Below, in pieces: positions 36,101 to 43,419 of a stretch of 64,000 nt of DNA. The stretch covers positions 15,878,001 through 15,942,000 of the forward strand of contig OX621263.1 in the NCBI GenBank assembly GCA_951640165.1, in the 5' to 3' direction. How positions within the stretch are numbered: the stretch's first letter is position 1; every line of letters begins with the position of its first letter. The translations under genes and the position numbers were made by a program. The notes below the pieces were generated by a model, which was not told where the DNA came from, ran no database searches, and worked only from the letters and a program-made list of their open reading frames with translations. The stretch comes from Pseudoips prasinana. Taxonomy: Eukaryota; Arthropoda; Insecta; Lepidoptera; Nolidae.

Positions 36101-37033
36101 AGGCCAGTAAGAAAAAAAATCTAATTAACGAACTTACAAATATTTAAAGGTCATTGTGTAATGACCGGCCGGTTGGCGTGGTTGGTTAATGCTTGCCTTA
36201 CACGCCGCAGGTCAGACAGATATTTGTGTGCATGAACATGTCTGTTTGTCCTGAGTCTGGGTTTAATTATCTATATAAGTATGTATTTACAAAAGAAAAT
36301 TAGTATATGTAATATATAAGTTATCTGGTTTATCTATAGAAACCAGATAACTCATATATTACATATACTACTTTTATATATTCCGAAACACAAGTTCTTC
36401 TTAGTTTGGGATCAGATAGCCGTGTGTGAATAATGTCCCAGGATATACAGGGTGGTCGAGGAATTGACGTTCAAACGCAAAATTTAGATACTTTATGATG
36501 AGGAGAATCTGAATCACCCCCATGTTCCCAAGTTCTACGATTTTGCGTTTTTTTGATACTTTGATAATTTATGAGACCTGTGCTCTATTTGAATCAATTA
36601 AAATCAAATCTTGAACTTACGAATAAATTCTAAGTTAGTTCTACAATGATTAGGTAATCCATACTTTTTAGGGTGTTAGGTTGAACTATGCTTATTAGTT
36701 ATCACAAAAGAACTGAACCAGAAATGTTCAACAGAACGAAAAAACAATCGGAAACTGATGTTAGGTGAAATTTACGAAAAAATATCATCAAAAAAGTTCT
36801 ATACCGGAAACTACGCAAAATCGTAGAACACACATGGGGGTGATTCGGATACTCCTCATCATAAAGGTCCTAAATTTTGCGTTTGAGCGTCAACTTCTCG
36901 GCCATTCTGTATATTAATATTAATTCAATTGTAACACAGACCAATAAAAACTAGTTTTCTCACCTGCAAATACTGTCGGCTTAAACAAAATATGGAGCAC
37001 AGATATTGTTGAAACTAAAAATAAGCCTTTCAT
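15028..37033 (-). CDS. Five-exon gene for a small single-pass membrane protein
   Basis: Exons 36964-37033, 18260-18433, 17499-17573, 16551-16667 and 15028-15122 carry consensus acceptors and GT donors. All four introns are phase 1. The joined frame is 531 nt: 176 residues plus stop. Residues 1-23 form a signal peptide ([15 protein letters not shown]...FA). 24-116 is an outer segment rich in Pro, Ser and Val with no cysteine. About 117-136 is one membrane helix ([15 protein letters not shown]). Basic residues and CLVC follow, then a 30-residue polar tail. This predicts a type I membrane protein. The family is not recognised. Intron 1 is 18.5 kb and almost wholly mobile DNA; the other introns are 0.7-1.4 kb. 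The last exon is the least certain; the exon at 2057-2194 has a compatible phase. No domain suggests a catalytic function. Confidence 0.7.
15290..15897 (-). mobile_element. DE-1 repeat in intron 4 region, upstream-side copy
   Basis: Runs from ccaagtgcgagtcggactcg to gacgaatctataagggttc, where it is cut by the CGCCGACAG element. A 150-bp insert (about 15480-15690) contains two direct repeats around ctaacttcatgctgtta. Confidence 0.65.
15898..16406. mobile_element. CGCCGACAG TIR element right end, holding a BEL/Pao fragment
   Basis: gtcgaattaatgtcttgtcggtg at the left and gtacagtctgtcggcg ... tttagtcgtac at the right match 14184-14252. The two parts are separated by the BEL/Pao fragment. Confidence 0.7.
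15921..16354 (+). mobile_element. BEL/Pao retrotransposon remnant: pol C-terminus plus 3' LTR
   Basis: 15921-16103 encodes [35 protein letters not shown] and CPLP, the C-terminal module that follows integrase in BEL/Pao polyproteins. After the stop comes a G-rich stretch and a segment from TGTCGTCGCC (16126) to CCTAAACA (16354), a plausible 229-bp LTR with TG...CA ends. The whole is flanked by GTCGGTG on both sides. The copy lacks everything upstream of the pol end, so it is inactive. Confidence 0.7.
16551..16667 (-). CDS. Exon 4 of the membrane-protein gene (membrane helix)
   Basis: Acceptor TTTGTTTCAG|GTGACGG and donor CCAA|GTAAGT. The exon encodes [20 protein letters not shown] and the rest of the hydrophobic helix, ending FVKCLVCP. 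Confidence 0.75.
16750..16883. mobile_element. MITE-A copy in intron 3
   Basis: CAGACGCCAGCTCATC at the left end, with the inverted partner at the right end missing its last base. It lies just upstream of exon 4. Confidence 0.8.
17030..17150 (-). mobile_element. LINE 3' end fragment
   Basis: The reverse of the LINE terminus at 38175-38395: cctgatggtaagtgatcacc, cgcccatggacactcgcaac. Confidence 0.6.
17285..17412 (+). repeat. SINE-D, head missing
   Basis: Contains cgtctccatgcttcggaggg, gtcgttaagccatgtcagag and an AAGT tail. The 5S-like head is absent. Confidence 0.7.
17499..17573 (-). CDS. Exon 3 of the membrane-protein gene
   Basis: Acceptor TTTTTCTTTTAG|ATG and donor CTCTG|GTAAGT. Encodes [20 protein letters not shown] and the following Thr/Pro/Ser residues, a flexible stalk before the membrane helix. 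Confidence 0.75.
17876..18112 (+). repeat. RE-2 repeat (GAACGAAGTTCCTTATCGC family)
   Basis: Begins gaacgaagttccttatcgc and ends ggaacttcgttccatccggg with gacacctctc. Other copies: 23908-24208 and 35778-36056 (reverse). Non-coding. The ends are weakly inverted (GAACGAAGTTCC / GGAACTTCGTTC), so it may be a DNA element. Confidence 0.65.
18260..18433 (-). CDS. Exon 2 of the membrane-protein gene
   Basis: Acceptor TTTATTATTTCAG|GTTC and donor ATCATAG|GTAAGT bound 174 nt. Encodes [20 protein letters not shown] and a further Pro/Val-rich stretch ending LPTGPII. No cysteines or N-glycosylation motif in this exon. Confidence 0.75.
18965..20805 (-). repeat. SINE-B split by a Helitron
   Basis: The tail half (18965-19073) and inner half (20721-20805) of a single reversed SINE-B flank the Helitron. 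The sequence is continuous across the A|T insertion point when compared with the copy at 47316-47562. Confidence 0.8.
19074..20720 (-). mobile_element. Complete Helitron family 2, 1,647 bp, non-autonomous
   Basis: The 5' TC end is at 20720 (tctatataaaagagaag with CTGA repeats) and the 3' end at 19074 (CGCGG..CCGCG-like hairpin and CTAG). It is inserted between A and T of a SINE-B. The body is made of diverged tandem units around gcatgaaaattagtatttgg. It has no Rep/helicase frame. The other copy is 3960-5612. Confidence 0.85.
20822..21327. other. Putative 5' exon and flank of a degenerate transposon-linked gene
   Basis: AT-rich until 21200, then a GC-richer block ending ccaacattacgaag|gtaagt, a consensus splice donor at 21327/21328. 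The motif TGATCGCTCTGG occurs at about 20985 and again just after the donor. No open frame, so it would be untranslated leader. Confidence 0.4.
21812..22840 (+). pseudogene. Degenerate multi-copy-type gene with charged, coiled-coil protein
   Basis: A good acceptor (attgttgcag) precedes ATGCCTCGAAAG at 21813-21830. The frame gives [20 protein letters not shown] and [16 protein letters not shown], then stops. After a frame change come [19 protein letters not shown], a frame from 22077 to 22448 rich in Ser ([12 protein letters not shown]), a 169-bp Helitron, and finally a coiled-coil stretch ([19 protein letters not shown]) ending at 22838. I recognise the KNDPxxYxxW / basic / RxxxRxxNRLK layout as that of uncharacterised repetitive insect proteins; that is recollection, not a search. 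It is broken by at least two frame changes and the insertion. Confidence 0.5.
22468..22636 (+). mobile_element. Complete small Helitron (169 bp)
   Basis: A|TCTACTATATTAAAATAAG at the start, caccgcggggcacagCTAG|T at the end. Aligns with 12943-13112. Confidence 0.8.
22921..23126. mobile_element. GC-rich foldback element, about 45-bp perfect arms
   Basis: acagacgagcagcatgtttc through gagccaacttcagctgtc is repeated inverted at 23070-23121. The inner parts are also imperfectly inverted (gtcgacgtttgcc / agcaaacgccgac). Single copy in this window; no clear target duplication. Confidence 0.7.
23480..23820 (-). repeat. Two SINE-B head fragments
   Basis: 23500-23575 (gaatcgaacccacgacctgc, ccaaccacgccagcc) and 23755-23820 (cacgatctgtggtgtgaaaa) are reversed tRNA-like heads. 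The sequence between them is unassigned. Confidence 0.6.
23908..24208 (+). repeat. RE-2 repeat, full copy
   Basis: From ggaacgaagttccttatcgc to cccttgacacctctcaag, with an internal (CTCT) microsatellite. Collinear with the reverse copy 35778-36056. Confidence 0.7.
24450..24583. mobile_element. MITE-A copy
   Basis: CAGACGCCAGCACATC and its inverse, flanked by TA on both sides. Confidence 0.85.
24683..24960 (+). repeat. Helitron 3' end (reverse) next to a LINE-like 3' tail with a hairpin
   Basis: 24686-24720 is a reversed Helitron end (agctgtgccccgcgg). 24860-24945 matches the reverse of 43420-43665 and 63600-63845 (catgttctgactatttacaa, agcgcttttttaaagtctac). Between them is a 35-bp-arm inverted duplication (24817-24891). 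Confidence 0.6.
25066..25124 (-). mobile_element. Helitron 3' end fragment
   Basis: CTAGCTGTGCCCCGCAATTT then cccgcgttaaactttataaa. The 5' part is not found. The TIR/minisatellite element inserted just beyond it. Confidence 0.65.
25207..28013 (-). mobile_element. RTE-clade LINE, 5'-truncated, copy 1
   Basis: The main frame (28024 to 25898) encodes most of an AP-like endonuclease ([25 protein letters not shown]) and a reverse transcriptase ([53 protein letters not shown]). Two shorter frames (25907-25584, 25642-25223) carry the rest up to the RTE C-terminus ([36 protein letters not shown]), so frameshifts are present. The endonuclease motif reads SDQ where the related copy at 45009 has SDH; that histidine is catalytic in AP endonucleases. 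The 3' end is a CAT/ATG repeat. The 11-bp duplication CCGAATTTCAT flanks it (25196-25206, 28014-28024). Its ATG and first codons come from the target site. Confidence 0.9.
28039..28874 (-). mobile_element. 5'-truncated LINE (CR1/Jockey-like), ORF2 C-terminus
   Basis: The frame 28867-28319 encodes [52 protein letters not shown] and [12 protein letters not shown], typical of the region after the LINE reverse transcriptase. The 3' UTR ends in AAATA repeats. Flanked by AGAATT (28033-28038, 28875-28880). Inserted 25 bp from the RTE copy. A short piece of the same 3' UTR is at 42525-42590. Confidence 0.8.
29333..29507. repeat. 19-bp minisatellite (left block of copy 1)
   Basis: About eight tandem units close to GCCTGCTTGCATGCTGCAT. 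The last 22 bp before the LTR element (29486-29507) are in the opposite orientation (aagcaggcatgcagcatgca). The array resumes at 33452-33547 beyond the LTR element. The Met/Cys/His-rich frames here are only translations of the repeat. Confidence 0.9.
29508..30165 (+). repeat. Left LTR, 5'-truncated
   Basis: Collinear with 32794-33451 at a constant offset of 3,286. The first ~609 bp of the LTR are lost, so promoter sequences at the LTR start are absent here. Confidence 0.85.
30167..30184 (+). other. Primer binding site, tRNA-Lys type
   Basis: TGGCGCCCAACGTGGGGC, one base after the LTR. It is complementary to the 3' end I know for insect tRNA-Lys (ending GGGCGCCA), as used by gypsy-like elements. 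Confidence 0.75.
30188..31903 (+). pseudogene. pol remnant: RNase H and integrase, three in-frame stops
   Basis: From about 30197 one frame reads [17 protein letters not shown] (reverse transcriptase end), then RNase H ([44 protein letters not shown]), then the integrase zinc-binding region ([27 protein letters not shown]), then the catalytic core: Asp in IDLMGPLP, Asp in FQDNGSQF, Glu in NTVERYNKT. The C-terminal part ends [13 protein letters not shown]. Stops at 31055-31057, 31094-31096 and 31190-31192 interrupt the core; there is no frameshift, so the damage is by substitution. Not functional. Confidence 0.85.
32185..33451 (+). repeat. Right LTR, complete
   Basis: TGTAACG at the start and CGTGACA at the end. 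The purine tract before it is what marks the true start, longer than the 658 bp shared with the truncated left LTR. Confidence 0.7.
33932..34262 (+). repeat. SINE-A, rearranged with inverted piece
   Basis: A normal head (33938-34080), then a reversed head fragment (34109-34148), then a 45-bp perfect inverted duplication (34149-34193 / 34196-34240) and the normal tail. Confidence 0.8.
34380..34503 (-). mobile_element. Helitron 5' part fragment
   Basis: Reverse of the start seen at 9622: aatcacactaacattaaaag, gtttgttactctttcacgca. No 3' hairpin end. Confidence 0.6.
34700..34985 (+). mobile_element. LINE debris: C-terminal tip and another fragment
   Basis: 34740-34830 encodes [23 protein letters not shown] residues with a TATG-repeat 3' tail, as in the reverse copy 37245-37475. 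34860-34935 encodes [17 protein letters not shown], whose reverse complement recurs at 38128-38180. Confidence 0.55.
35077..35320 (+). repeat. SINE-A, full copy
   Basis: Head with cgtagcctagttggtagtgc and gggttcgaatccc, tail through ttgtccctagatattatt. Confidence 0.9.
35337..35580 (-). repeat. SINE-A tail and SINE-E head, both reversed
   Basis: 35337-35498 is a reversed SINE-A tail. 35505-35580 is a different tRNA-like head (gactcgaacccgcgacccgc, cgccacacgtgcagtc), also at 59800-59920. Confidence 0.7.
35778..36056 (-). repeat. RE-2 repeat, reverse copy
   Basis: From cttgagaggtgtcaagggac to cgcgataaggaacttcgttc, with a GA-repeat inside. Confidence 0.7.
36168..36455 (+). repeat. SINE-B with an internal inverted duplication
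   Basis: Head ccggttggcgtggttggtta, tail ggatcagatagccgtgtgtg. The middle contains a 31-bp-arm hairpin (36301-36331 / 36340-36370) absent from other copies; the B box is partly deleted. Confidence 0.8.
36457..36911. mobile_element. Mariner-like MITE with long TIRs
   Basis: TATACAGGGTGGTCGAGG at the left; inverted, TATACAGAATGGCCGAGAAG at the right. About 100 bp of inverted homology includes caaacgcaaaattta and cacccccatg. TA borders. It sits 50 bp downstream of exon 1 of the minus-strand gene, inside intron 1. Confidence 0.75.
36964..37033 (-). CDS. Exon 1 of the membrane-protein gene (start and signal peptide)
   Basis: ATG at 37031-37033; [20 protein letters not shown] followed by VFA, then donor GCAG|GTGAGA. 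The upstream bases AATACAAA are an acceptable insect start context. First in-frame ATG of the exon. Confidence 0.75.
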
Positions 37034-37244
37034 TTTGTATATTAAGACGTAACTATTGCATCAATACTGAACATATATTACCGACTGACTAATACATAAA
37101 CAATATATTGTGTTATTTGTTTGATTTTGTATGCTTTAAGTGCCAACAGTTGTGAGAAGTACGTATATCCCGTTTATCAATGACAACGGGTAATTCTGAG
37201 ACCCTGTGAAGTTTATGAATATAAATAAATATACATACATACAT

Positions 37245-37475
37245 ACATAGACTCACGCCTGTTCCCCAGAGGGGTAGGCAGAGACAACGGATTTCCATTT
37301 GTCACGATCTTTGCACACGTCTTTTGCCTCAATTACTGTCATTATATTCTTCATACATGCTCGCCGGTTTAGGATACTTCTGACCTGCCCTTTCTTGAGA
37401 ACGTCTCCGATTTGGTCAGAGAATGTTCGACGAGGTCTTCCCTTTCCGGTTGTTTTATTCACACAGGCCAGGTAT
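37245..37475 (-). mobile_element. LINE ORF2 C-terminal fragment
   Basis: The frame 37462-37253 encodes GKGRPRRTFSDQIGDVLKKG, RRACMKNIMTVIEAKDVCK and [20 protein letters not shown]-repeat tail lies at 37230-37247. The family matches 34740-34830; the clade is not certain. Confidence 0.65.
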
Positions 37476-37499
37476 ACTTCTTAAATAAATATCTTGGTA

Positions 37500-38047
37500 G
37501 AAATAACACACTTTTTTTTTGATAAGGCCTAAGCACCTGCAAAAAGTGTATTCGGGTGGGTATGTCGGACTGGCACCGACTAAACCTACCTGCTGTGGAC
37601 TGTCTACTGTGTGTCCCAGATGGTCGTGAGGTCCTGACTCAAAAGTACCCTGGGAGGGCCATATTACGACTGATACAATCGCTTCCAATAGAATTGGATG
37701 TGATTGATAGAACGCTTTTCTTGACATCACAAGCAGAGAATTGATTAAAATTAAATTGTGAATAGTTAGGGGTAGGAAGTGATGAAAGACGCTGCAGAGT
37801 ATTATTTTTTGTGGTCCTATCAAAATTGGACGACGTTGAGAAATGAAGATTTAGTGACTCAATATCTAAATCTTTAGAAATGTTGTCTTGACGTGACTTC
37901 CCTATCCCCAAAGATCTCAAGTATCTCCAGACTTTTGCTGGGTCTCCATTTTGGACAGATTTATGAATGTGTTGGCGTTGAGCAATCCTATACACCTTAT
38001 TACAGCGATTCCTGACCGAATAATATTTTTGATCGAGAACGATTCGA
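37500..38047 (-). mobile_element. LINE ORF2 linker fragment
   Basis: The frame 37995-37639 encodes YRIAQRQHIHKSVQNGDPAK and VWRYLRSLGIGKSR, a layout typical of the segment between endonuclease and reverse transcriptase in Jockey/CR1-like LINEs. It ends at a 33-bp-arm hairpin (38048-38121). Confidence 0.6.
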
Positions 38048-38174
38048 AGAGATTTGGATTCTACACCCTATTTGCAGACTATGGCAGTAGTCTGCAAATA
38101 GGGTGTAGAATCCAAATCTCTAGTCTCTGTAGTCCGGCACAGCGCCTGCGCCACAAACAGATCGCTGTCTTCCC

Positions 38175-38395
38175 GGAGTAGAAATAACAATGGAATCAAT
38201 TAGCTGCGGAGGTATTTCCGAACCGGTATGACATGGCAACCTTCAAGAAGCGAGCCTATTCTTTTCTTAAAGGCCGGCCACGCACTTGCAGCTCCTCAGG
38301 TGTTGCGAGTGTCCATGGGCGGCGGTGATCACTTACCATCAGGTGACCCACTTGCTCGTTTGCCAACCTATTATATATAAAAAAAAAAACACACT
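38175..38395 (+). mobile_element. LINE 3' end (ORF2 terminus and tail)
   Basis: An internal frame reads [20 protein letters not shown], then [18 protein letters not shown] and stop, followed by taccatcaggtgacccactt and an A-rich tail. A widespread lepidopteran LINE terminus. The reverse fragment is at 17030-17150. Confidence 0.75.
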
Positions 38396-38416
38396 GCCAT
38401 CTGATAACTAGTATAA

Positions 38417-38665
38417 GGCTGATTTCAGAGTCGCGCCGGCGAGCGGCGTCGTCCAAACCGCACGCTTCGAATTACACTAGACAGTAGTTGCGTTTCACAG
38501 TCACGCAGTTCAAACGCGCCGCCGCGCCGGTGAAACGCGCGCCGACGGCCAGCGCTGGCGAAGGGAACTGTGAAACGAGTTTCACAGTGGTCCGCGCGTC
38601 AAGCGCGCGCTGTTTAGACGCGCTGGCCTCCGGCGCGTGCCGCGCGCGTCAATCTGAAACCAGCC
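38417..38665. mobile_element. GC-rich Harbinger-like MITE, TAA duplication
   Basis: 249 bp, ends GGCTGATTTCAGA and, inverted, GGCTGGTTTCAGA, flanked by TAA on both sides. Extremely CG-rich inside (gcgcgccgacggccagcgc). The 3-bp TWA duplication and GG-starting TIR fit PIF/Harbinger. Confidence 0.75.
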
Positions 38666-38684
38666 TAAGGTTCATTTATTATTG

Positions 38685-38937
38685 ACTGGCTTCTTGGCGT
38701 GGTTGCTATTTACCCACCACGCCAACCGGCCTTTCACGCCGCCTGTCGGGGGTTCGATTCCCACCCAGGTCAGATATTTGAGTGCATGAACATGTCTGTT
38801 TGTCCTGTGTCTGGGTAATTATCTATATAAGGATGTTATTAACAGAAGAAAAGGTTTTCATAGTACAAGCTCTGCTTAGTTTGGGCTCAGATGGCCGTCT
38901 GTGATTAATGTCCCAGGATATTATTATTATATGAATA
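38685..38937 (+). repeat. SINE-B, full copy
   Basis: Head with gggggttcgattcccaccca, body gagtgcatgaacatgtctg, tail catagtacaagctctgct. The head contains a partial internal inversion (caccacgccaaccggcc). Confidence 0.8.
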
Positions 38938-38991
38938 TAAATAAATATTTTAGTTGAAAACAGATGACTCTGTTTGCTGGTGTTAGTACAG

Positions 38992-39161
38992 TGCCTCTAG
39001 CACGAGTTCCTGCAGTTTACTTACTCGATCACACGTACAGTTTCGTCCCATACAGAGTTTTAGTTCTTAATAGTTTCCGCGAGAGGCGCTGGTGCTCAAT
39101 GTATGGGAGGAAACTGTACGTGTGATCGAGTAAGTAAACTGTAGAAACTTGTGCTAGAGGC
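38992..39161. mobile_element. MITE-F, full copy
   Basis: TGCCTCTAGCACGAGTTCC with the inverted partner ending at 39161. Lies at the 5' border of the LINE debris. Confidence 0.8.
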
Positions 39162-40129
39162 ACAGTTCTATTTACAGGAAGCGATCTTACTGTAATCGAG
39201 GACATTAACGCTTTTTTAACTAATGCACAGAACTGGCTCTCTAGTAACAACCTAAAATTAAACTTAGTTAAGACACACATTATGAAATTCAGACAAAGAA
39301 ATCAAATAATTTCAGACTTTAATATAAATTTAGAGAACATCCCTATTAAAGAATTATAATTCATAAAATTTCTCGGCTTGCCCATTGACCGGAAATTAGA
39401 CTGGAAAACCCATATAGATTTTAATTTGTAAGCGACTAAACCAACAATCATACGCACTTTATAAACTCGGCAAGATAACTGATAGGACTGCTGTTATGAC
39501 TGCTTACCACGGCCACGTTGCCTCCATCTTGAGGTATGGCTTGATGTTCTGGGGTAACTCCATTAATAAAGATTTGGCTTTTAAAGCTCAAAAAAGATGT
39601 ATACGATCTATAGTCAATATTAAATCAACATATTGATTTATAAACTGAATGAATTTATGTATTATAAATAGCGTTTATTATTGTGTGTGTATAATATTGT
39701 GTTCATGTAATATTTACTTGCCGTGCTAACGGCGATGCATGCTGTCCATTCTATTTTTAAACAACCTGAAAACCATGTTTCGACGTAAATAAATAAATAA
39801 TTATATTATTATTATTAAAAAAAAAAATCTACCGCTACCATCTTATGAATGTGCCATTTTTGCCAAGTCTAATTGTATTTTATTCAAGTTCAGCAACCCA
39901 GCTAGACATAAAGATAAGATGAGACGAGTACAACATAAGACAACTTTATTCCATAAAAGTATATTTTATGTTATCCCTGACATTTATAATACATTACCCA
40001 ATAGTAGGGTTGTAACGGAGGCCTCTTACCGGAGGCGGAGGCGGATGTGAAGGTGACGGATTTCACCTCCGCGGATGCGGAGGTTAACGGATGCGAAGTT
40101 CAAAGTGGATGTGAAAAAATAGTATTTTA

Positions 40130-40431
40130 TCTATACATATAATAAAATCGTAGGAAATTCAGAACTATACATTGAATATTTTTTTAAAAGATACCTGTGG
40201 CGTGATCTACAGTCGATATCGAAGCTAAAAAAATTTTTTTGTCTGTTTATCTGTATGTATGTCCGGGCTAAACTCAAAAAGAACTGCATGGATTTACTTC
40301 AAATTTTGCATCAATATTACGAAGAGGTCGGGTCAACATATAGGCTACATATTATCACGCTAGCACCTACGGGGGAATAGCTGTGATAATTTATAAAGTT
40401 TAACGCGGGTAAAACCGCGGGGCACAGCTAG
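40130..40431 (+). mobile_element. Complete small Helitron (302 bp) inside the hAT element
   Basis: A|TCTATACATATAATAAAATC at the start; gcgggtaaaaccgcgg then gggcacagCTAG|T at the end. The longest-spacer member of this end type; a second copy, split, starts at 47576. Confidence 0.85.
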
Positions 40432-40465
40432 TGAGTAATATTCATATTTTTTTAATCTCAATAAA

Positions 40466-42521
40466 TGAAGAATGAGCTGAAAGTGGGGCAATTTCAATTT
40501 GACTTCATAAAAAACGAGATAGACTTTATTTTGTCGACGATTAAACAGATGTTCAATGACGTCTTTGTGATCAATACGGTTAAAAGCGGGAGCGATCACA
40601 GGCGGGGCTCATTGAACCTTAATGTCAAGCTCCAGAGGTCCCGACTGATAAAGTCTATGCTCCGACCTTTACCCATCCACGTCGAAAACCCGGAACCCTT
40701 TCAGCTCAAACTGCAAACCCTGCAGCTAAAGGAAGAAAGACGGAAAATGGTTTTGACATCCTCTGATGATGCTACCAGATACCGGCAGCTCAACAGACAG
40801 ATCTAGACAGTCTTTGACTCGCGACACGTGCCCAATTAATACAAAATGTATTAAGAAGCCATCGAGTGGAACAAAGGCTCTATACTGTTAGCAAAGAACT
40901 GTCTGTTGAACAGAGCCAACTGACGAAGCTGAAGACTGAGGATGGCAGAATCGTCACGTCTAGACCTGAGTTGCTGGGAGAGATCGAGAGGTTCTATGGA
41001 CAGCTGTATACGAGAACCCAGTCACCTGTTGATAGTTGTGCTTCAGATCCGAGAGCACGACTAACCCGAGTCTTCACTGAAGATATCCCGGACGTCAGCA
41101 TGTGCGAGATAAGGATCCCTCTCAAACAGCTTAAGAACAACAAGGCGCCTGGTGATGATGGAGTTACAGCTTCTATCTCTTCTACGGGCCCTTCAAAAGT
41201 TATTGAACTCCGTCATACTAGAAGGTCAAACGCCACAAGTATGGCACAGAAGTGTGGCGGTACTCTTCTTCAAAAAAGGCGAAAAAACCCTCTTGAAGAA
41301 TTACAGACACATCACAATGCTGAGCCATGTTTACAAGTTGATTTCGAGAGTCATTACGAATCGTCTCGCACGCAGGTTTGACGACTTCCAGCCTCCCGAA
41401 CAAGACGGATTCCATAAAGTCTTTAGTACCATAGACCACATAAATAAGACCGAAGAGTATAACCAGCCATTATGCTTAGTGTTTGTGGACTATGAAAAAG
41501 TCTTTGATTCGATCAGAACCTGGGCCGTACTGAGGTCTCTCCAAAAATGCCAAATCGACTACCGGTATATCGAGGTGTTAAAGTGTTTATATGAAAACGC
41601 CACTATGTCAGTGCGACTCCCGGACCGGAACTGGGAACCTATCCACTTGCAGCGAGGTGCGAGACAGGGAGATGTTATATCTCTGAAACTGTTCACCGCT
41701 GCATTGGAAGATTTCTTCAAGCTTTTGGACTGGGAAGGATTTGGCATCCATGTCAATGGCGAGTACATCACCCACCTTCGATTTTCCGACAGTATAGTCG
41801 TCATGGCTGAGACCCTAGAAGACCTCGGTACAATTCTCAATGGCCTCAGGATAGTCTCTCAACAAGTGGTTCTTAAAATGGATAAGACAAAAATGATGTC
41901 GATCATCCATGTTGCACTCACTCTACTTAAGTTTGGAGACTGCACTCGAAAGAGTAGAGAACTATATTATTTACCTAGGACAGGTCATCCAACTAGGTAG
42001 GTCCAACTTCGAAAAGGAGGTAAATCATAGAATCCAACTCGGCTGGGCAGCGTTCGGGAAGCTACTTAATATCTTCTTGACCCAAATACCGCAGTGTCTC
42101 AATTCGAAAGTCTTCAACCAGTGTGTTGCCAGTGATGACTAACGGAACAGAGACGTCATCGCTCACTACGGATCTTATCAGGCGGCACAAGGTCACCGAA
42201 AGAGAAATGGAAAGGGCTATGCTTGGAGTTTCCCTGCGAGATCGGATCAGAAATGCTGAGGTCCGCAGGCGAACCAAAGTAACCTACTTAACCCGAAGAA
42301 TTGCCAAGCTGAAGTGGCAGTGGGCAGGGCACGTAGCTCGTAGAGCCGATGGCCGCTGGGGCAGAAAGGTTCTCGAGTGGCGAACACGAGCCGGATGATC
42401 TTGAGCGGGTTGCTGGAAGTCGCTGGATGCCGATAACGTAAGACCGGCAATCGTGGATACCTTGGGGGGGGGGGGGGGGGGGGGGTTGTCCAGTAGTGGG
42501 CGTTATTCGGCTGATATGATG
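40466..42521 (+). pseudogene. RTE LINE remnant, copy 2
   Basis: Frames 40465-40806, 40866-41381, 41152-42000, 41909-42142 and 42123-42398 together cover endonuclease end, linker, reverse transcriptase (CLVFVDYEKVFDSIRTWAVL; GARQGDVISLKLF; HLRFSDSIVVMAE) and C-terminus. The catalytic motif is FSDS instead of FADD, with many frameshifts and a deletion near 40500. A run of about 22 G lies at 42463-42484. Clearly dead. Confidence 0.85.
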
Positions 42522-42990
42522 ATGATAATGAAGACAAAGGTGGAATTGACGCCCGACTCTGCCAGTCGACCTTTGGGTGATGCAGAGATATATGATTATG
42601 CCGTAAATAAACCTCCGTTATAACTCCGCAAAAAAACAGCGGAGGCGGAGGCGGAGGCGAAGGTACGATTTCATGCGGAACTTCCGCAGTAACGGAAGCG
42701 GAGGCGAAGATCCGTTACAACCCTACCCAATAGTATTGTAGGTTTAAGGGACATTTATAATTTTAAAAAAGCTCTGTATAAATTTCTTATTGACAAATGT
42801 TACTATAGCTTGCAGAAATATCTGAATGATTTTAATTAGTAGCGAAGTGATTTGTGTATTTTTTTTTATAAATTTGTATATTATTCGTATCTAACCTATT
42901 GTATGCCAATTTGGCGGGTCATAGCGGCACAACTCATTCTGTAACATCTATAACACCTATGTACCACAATAAAATGATTTCATTTCATTG

Positions 42991-43419
42991 AACTAACACA
43001 CTGTGATAACTAGTGTAAGGTTAAATTATTAGAATACATATGAACAAACATATTACTTTGTCGATTAGTAATTAGTGAAACGAATTACTATCTTATATAG
43101 ATAATATTGTTCTATCGATTTAGATTTATATTTTGGTAACACTGTTTTGAAATGTCATGTTGTGAATTGTTGATTTTGTATTCATTATATTTGGAACACT
43201 CGAGACGAGAGGTTGTTTTATTTAAATCGATCTACATCCTGATTATCTACGCTTATTTTCTGGAGTAAAGAACTGATTCTTTATTAGGCATAATTATATA
43301 TTTCTAAATACATAGAATTAGGTATACAAATTAGACAAATAATCGTGCTTATCACACTAAGATATGTCCTGGGTGGGGACTTTACCCTCGACCTCCGCAT
43401 GCTTAAAAAAATAAAAATA
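42991..43419. other. Unassigned spacer
   Basis: AT-rich; a short SINE-like trace near 43340-43400 (cgtgcttatcacac, cctgggtgggga). Nothing else supported. Confidence 0.4.

Larger units (their letters stand above)
40005..42725. mobile_element. hAT-type element with 8-bp duplication, filled by nested elements
   Basis: TIRs TAGGGTTGTAACGGA and inverted TCCGTTACAACCCTA are flanked by a perfect 8-bp CCCAATAG (39997-40004, 42726-42733). Own sequence is about 40005-40129 and 42595-42725, composed of GGCGGA-type short repeats (ggaggcggaggcgga). No transposase: a MITE-like hAT enlarged by a Helitron and an RTE remnant. Confidence 0.85.
39165..42990 (+). mobile_element. Decayed CR1/Jockey-like LINE, split by other insertions
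   Basis: 39165-39635 encodes WLSSNNLKLNLVKTHIM, FLGLPIDRKLDWKTHID and LRYGLMFWGNSINKD-like residues with stops. 39640-39826 is an inserted 3' tail of another retroelement (AAATA repeats). 39830-40004 and 42726-42990 carry the final segment (YNTLPNS; KKALYKFLIDKCYYSLQKYL). Same family as 2571-3498. The hAT element 40005-42725 sits in the last segment. Confidence 0.75.
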
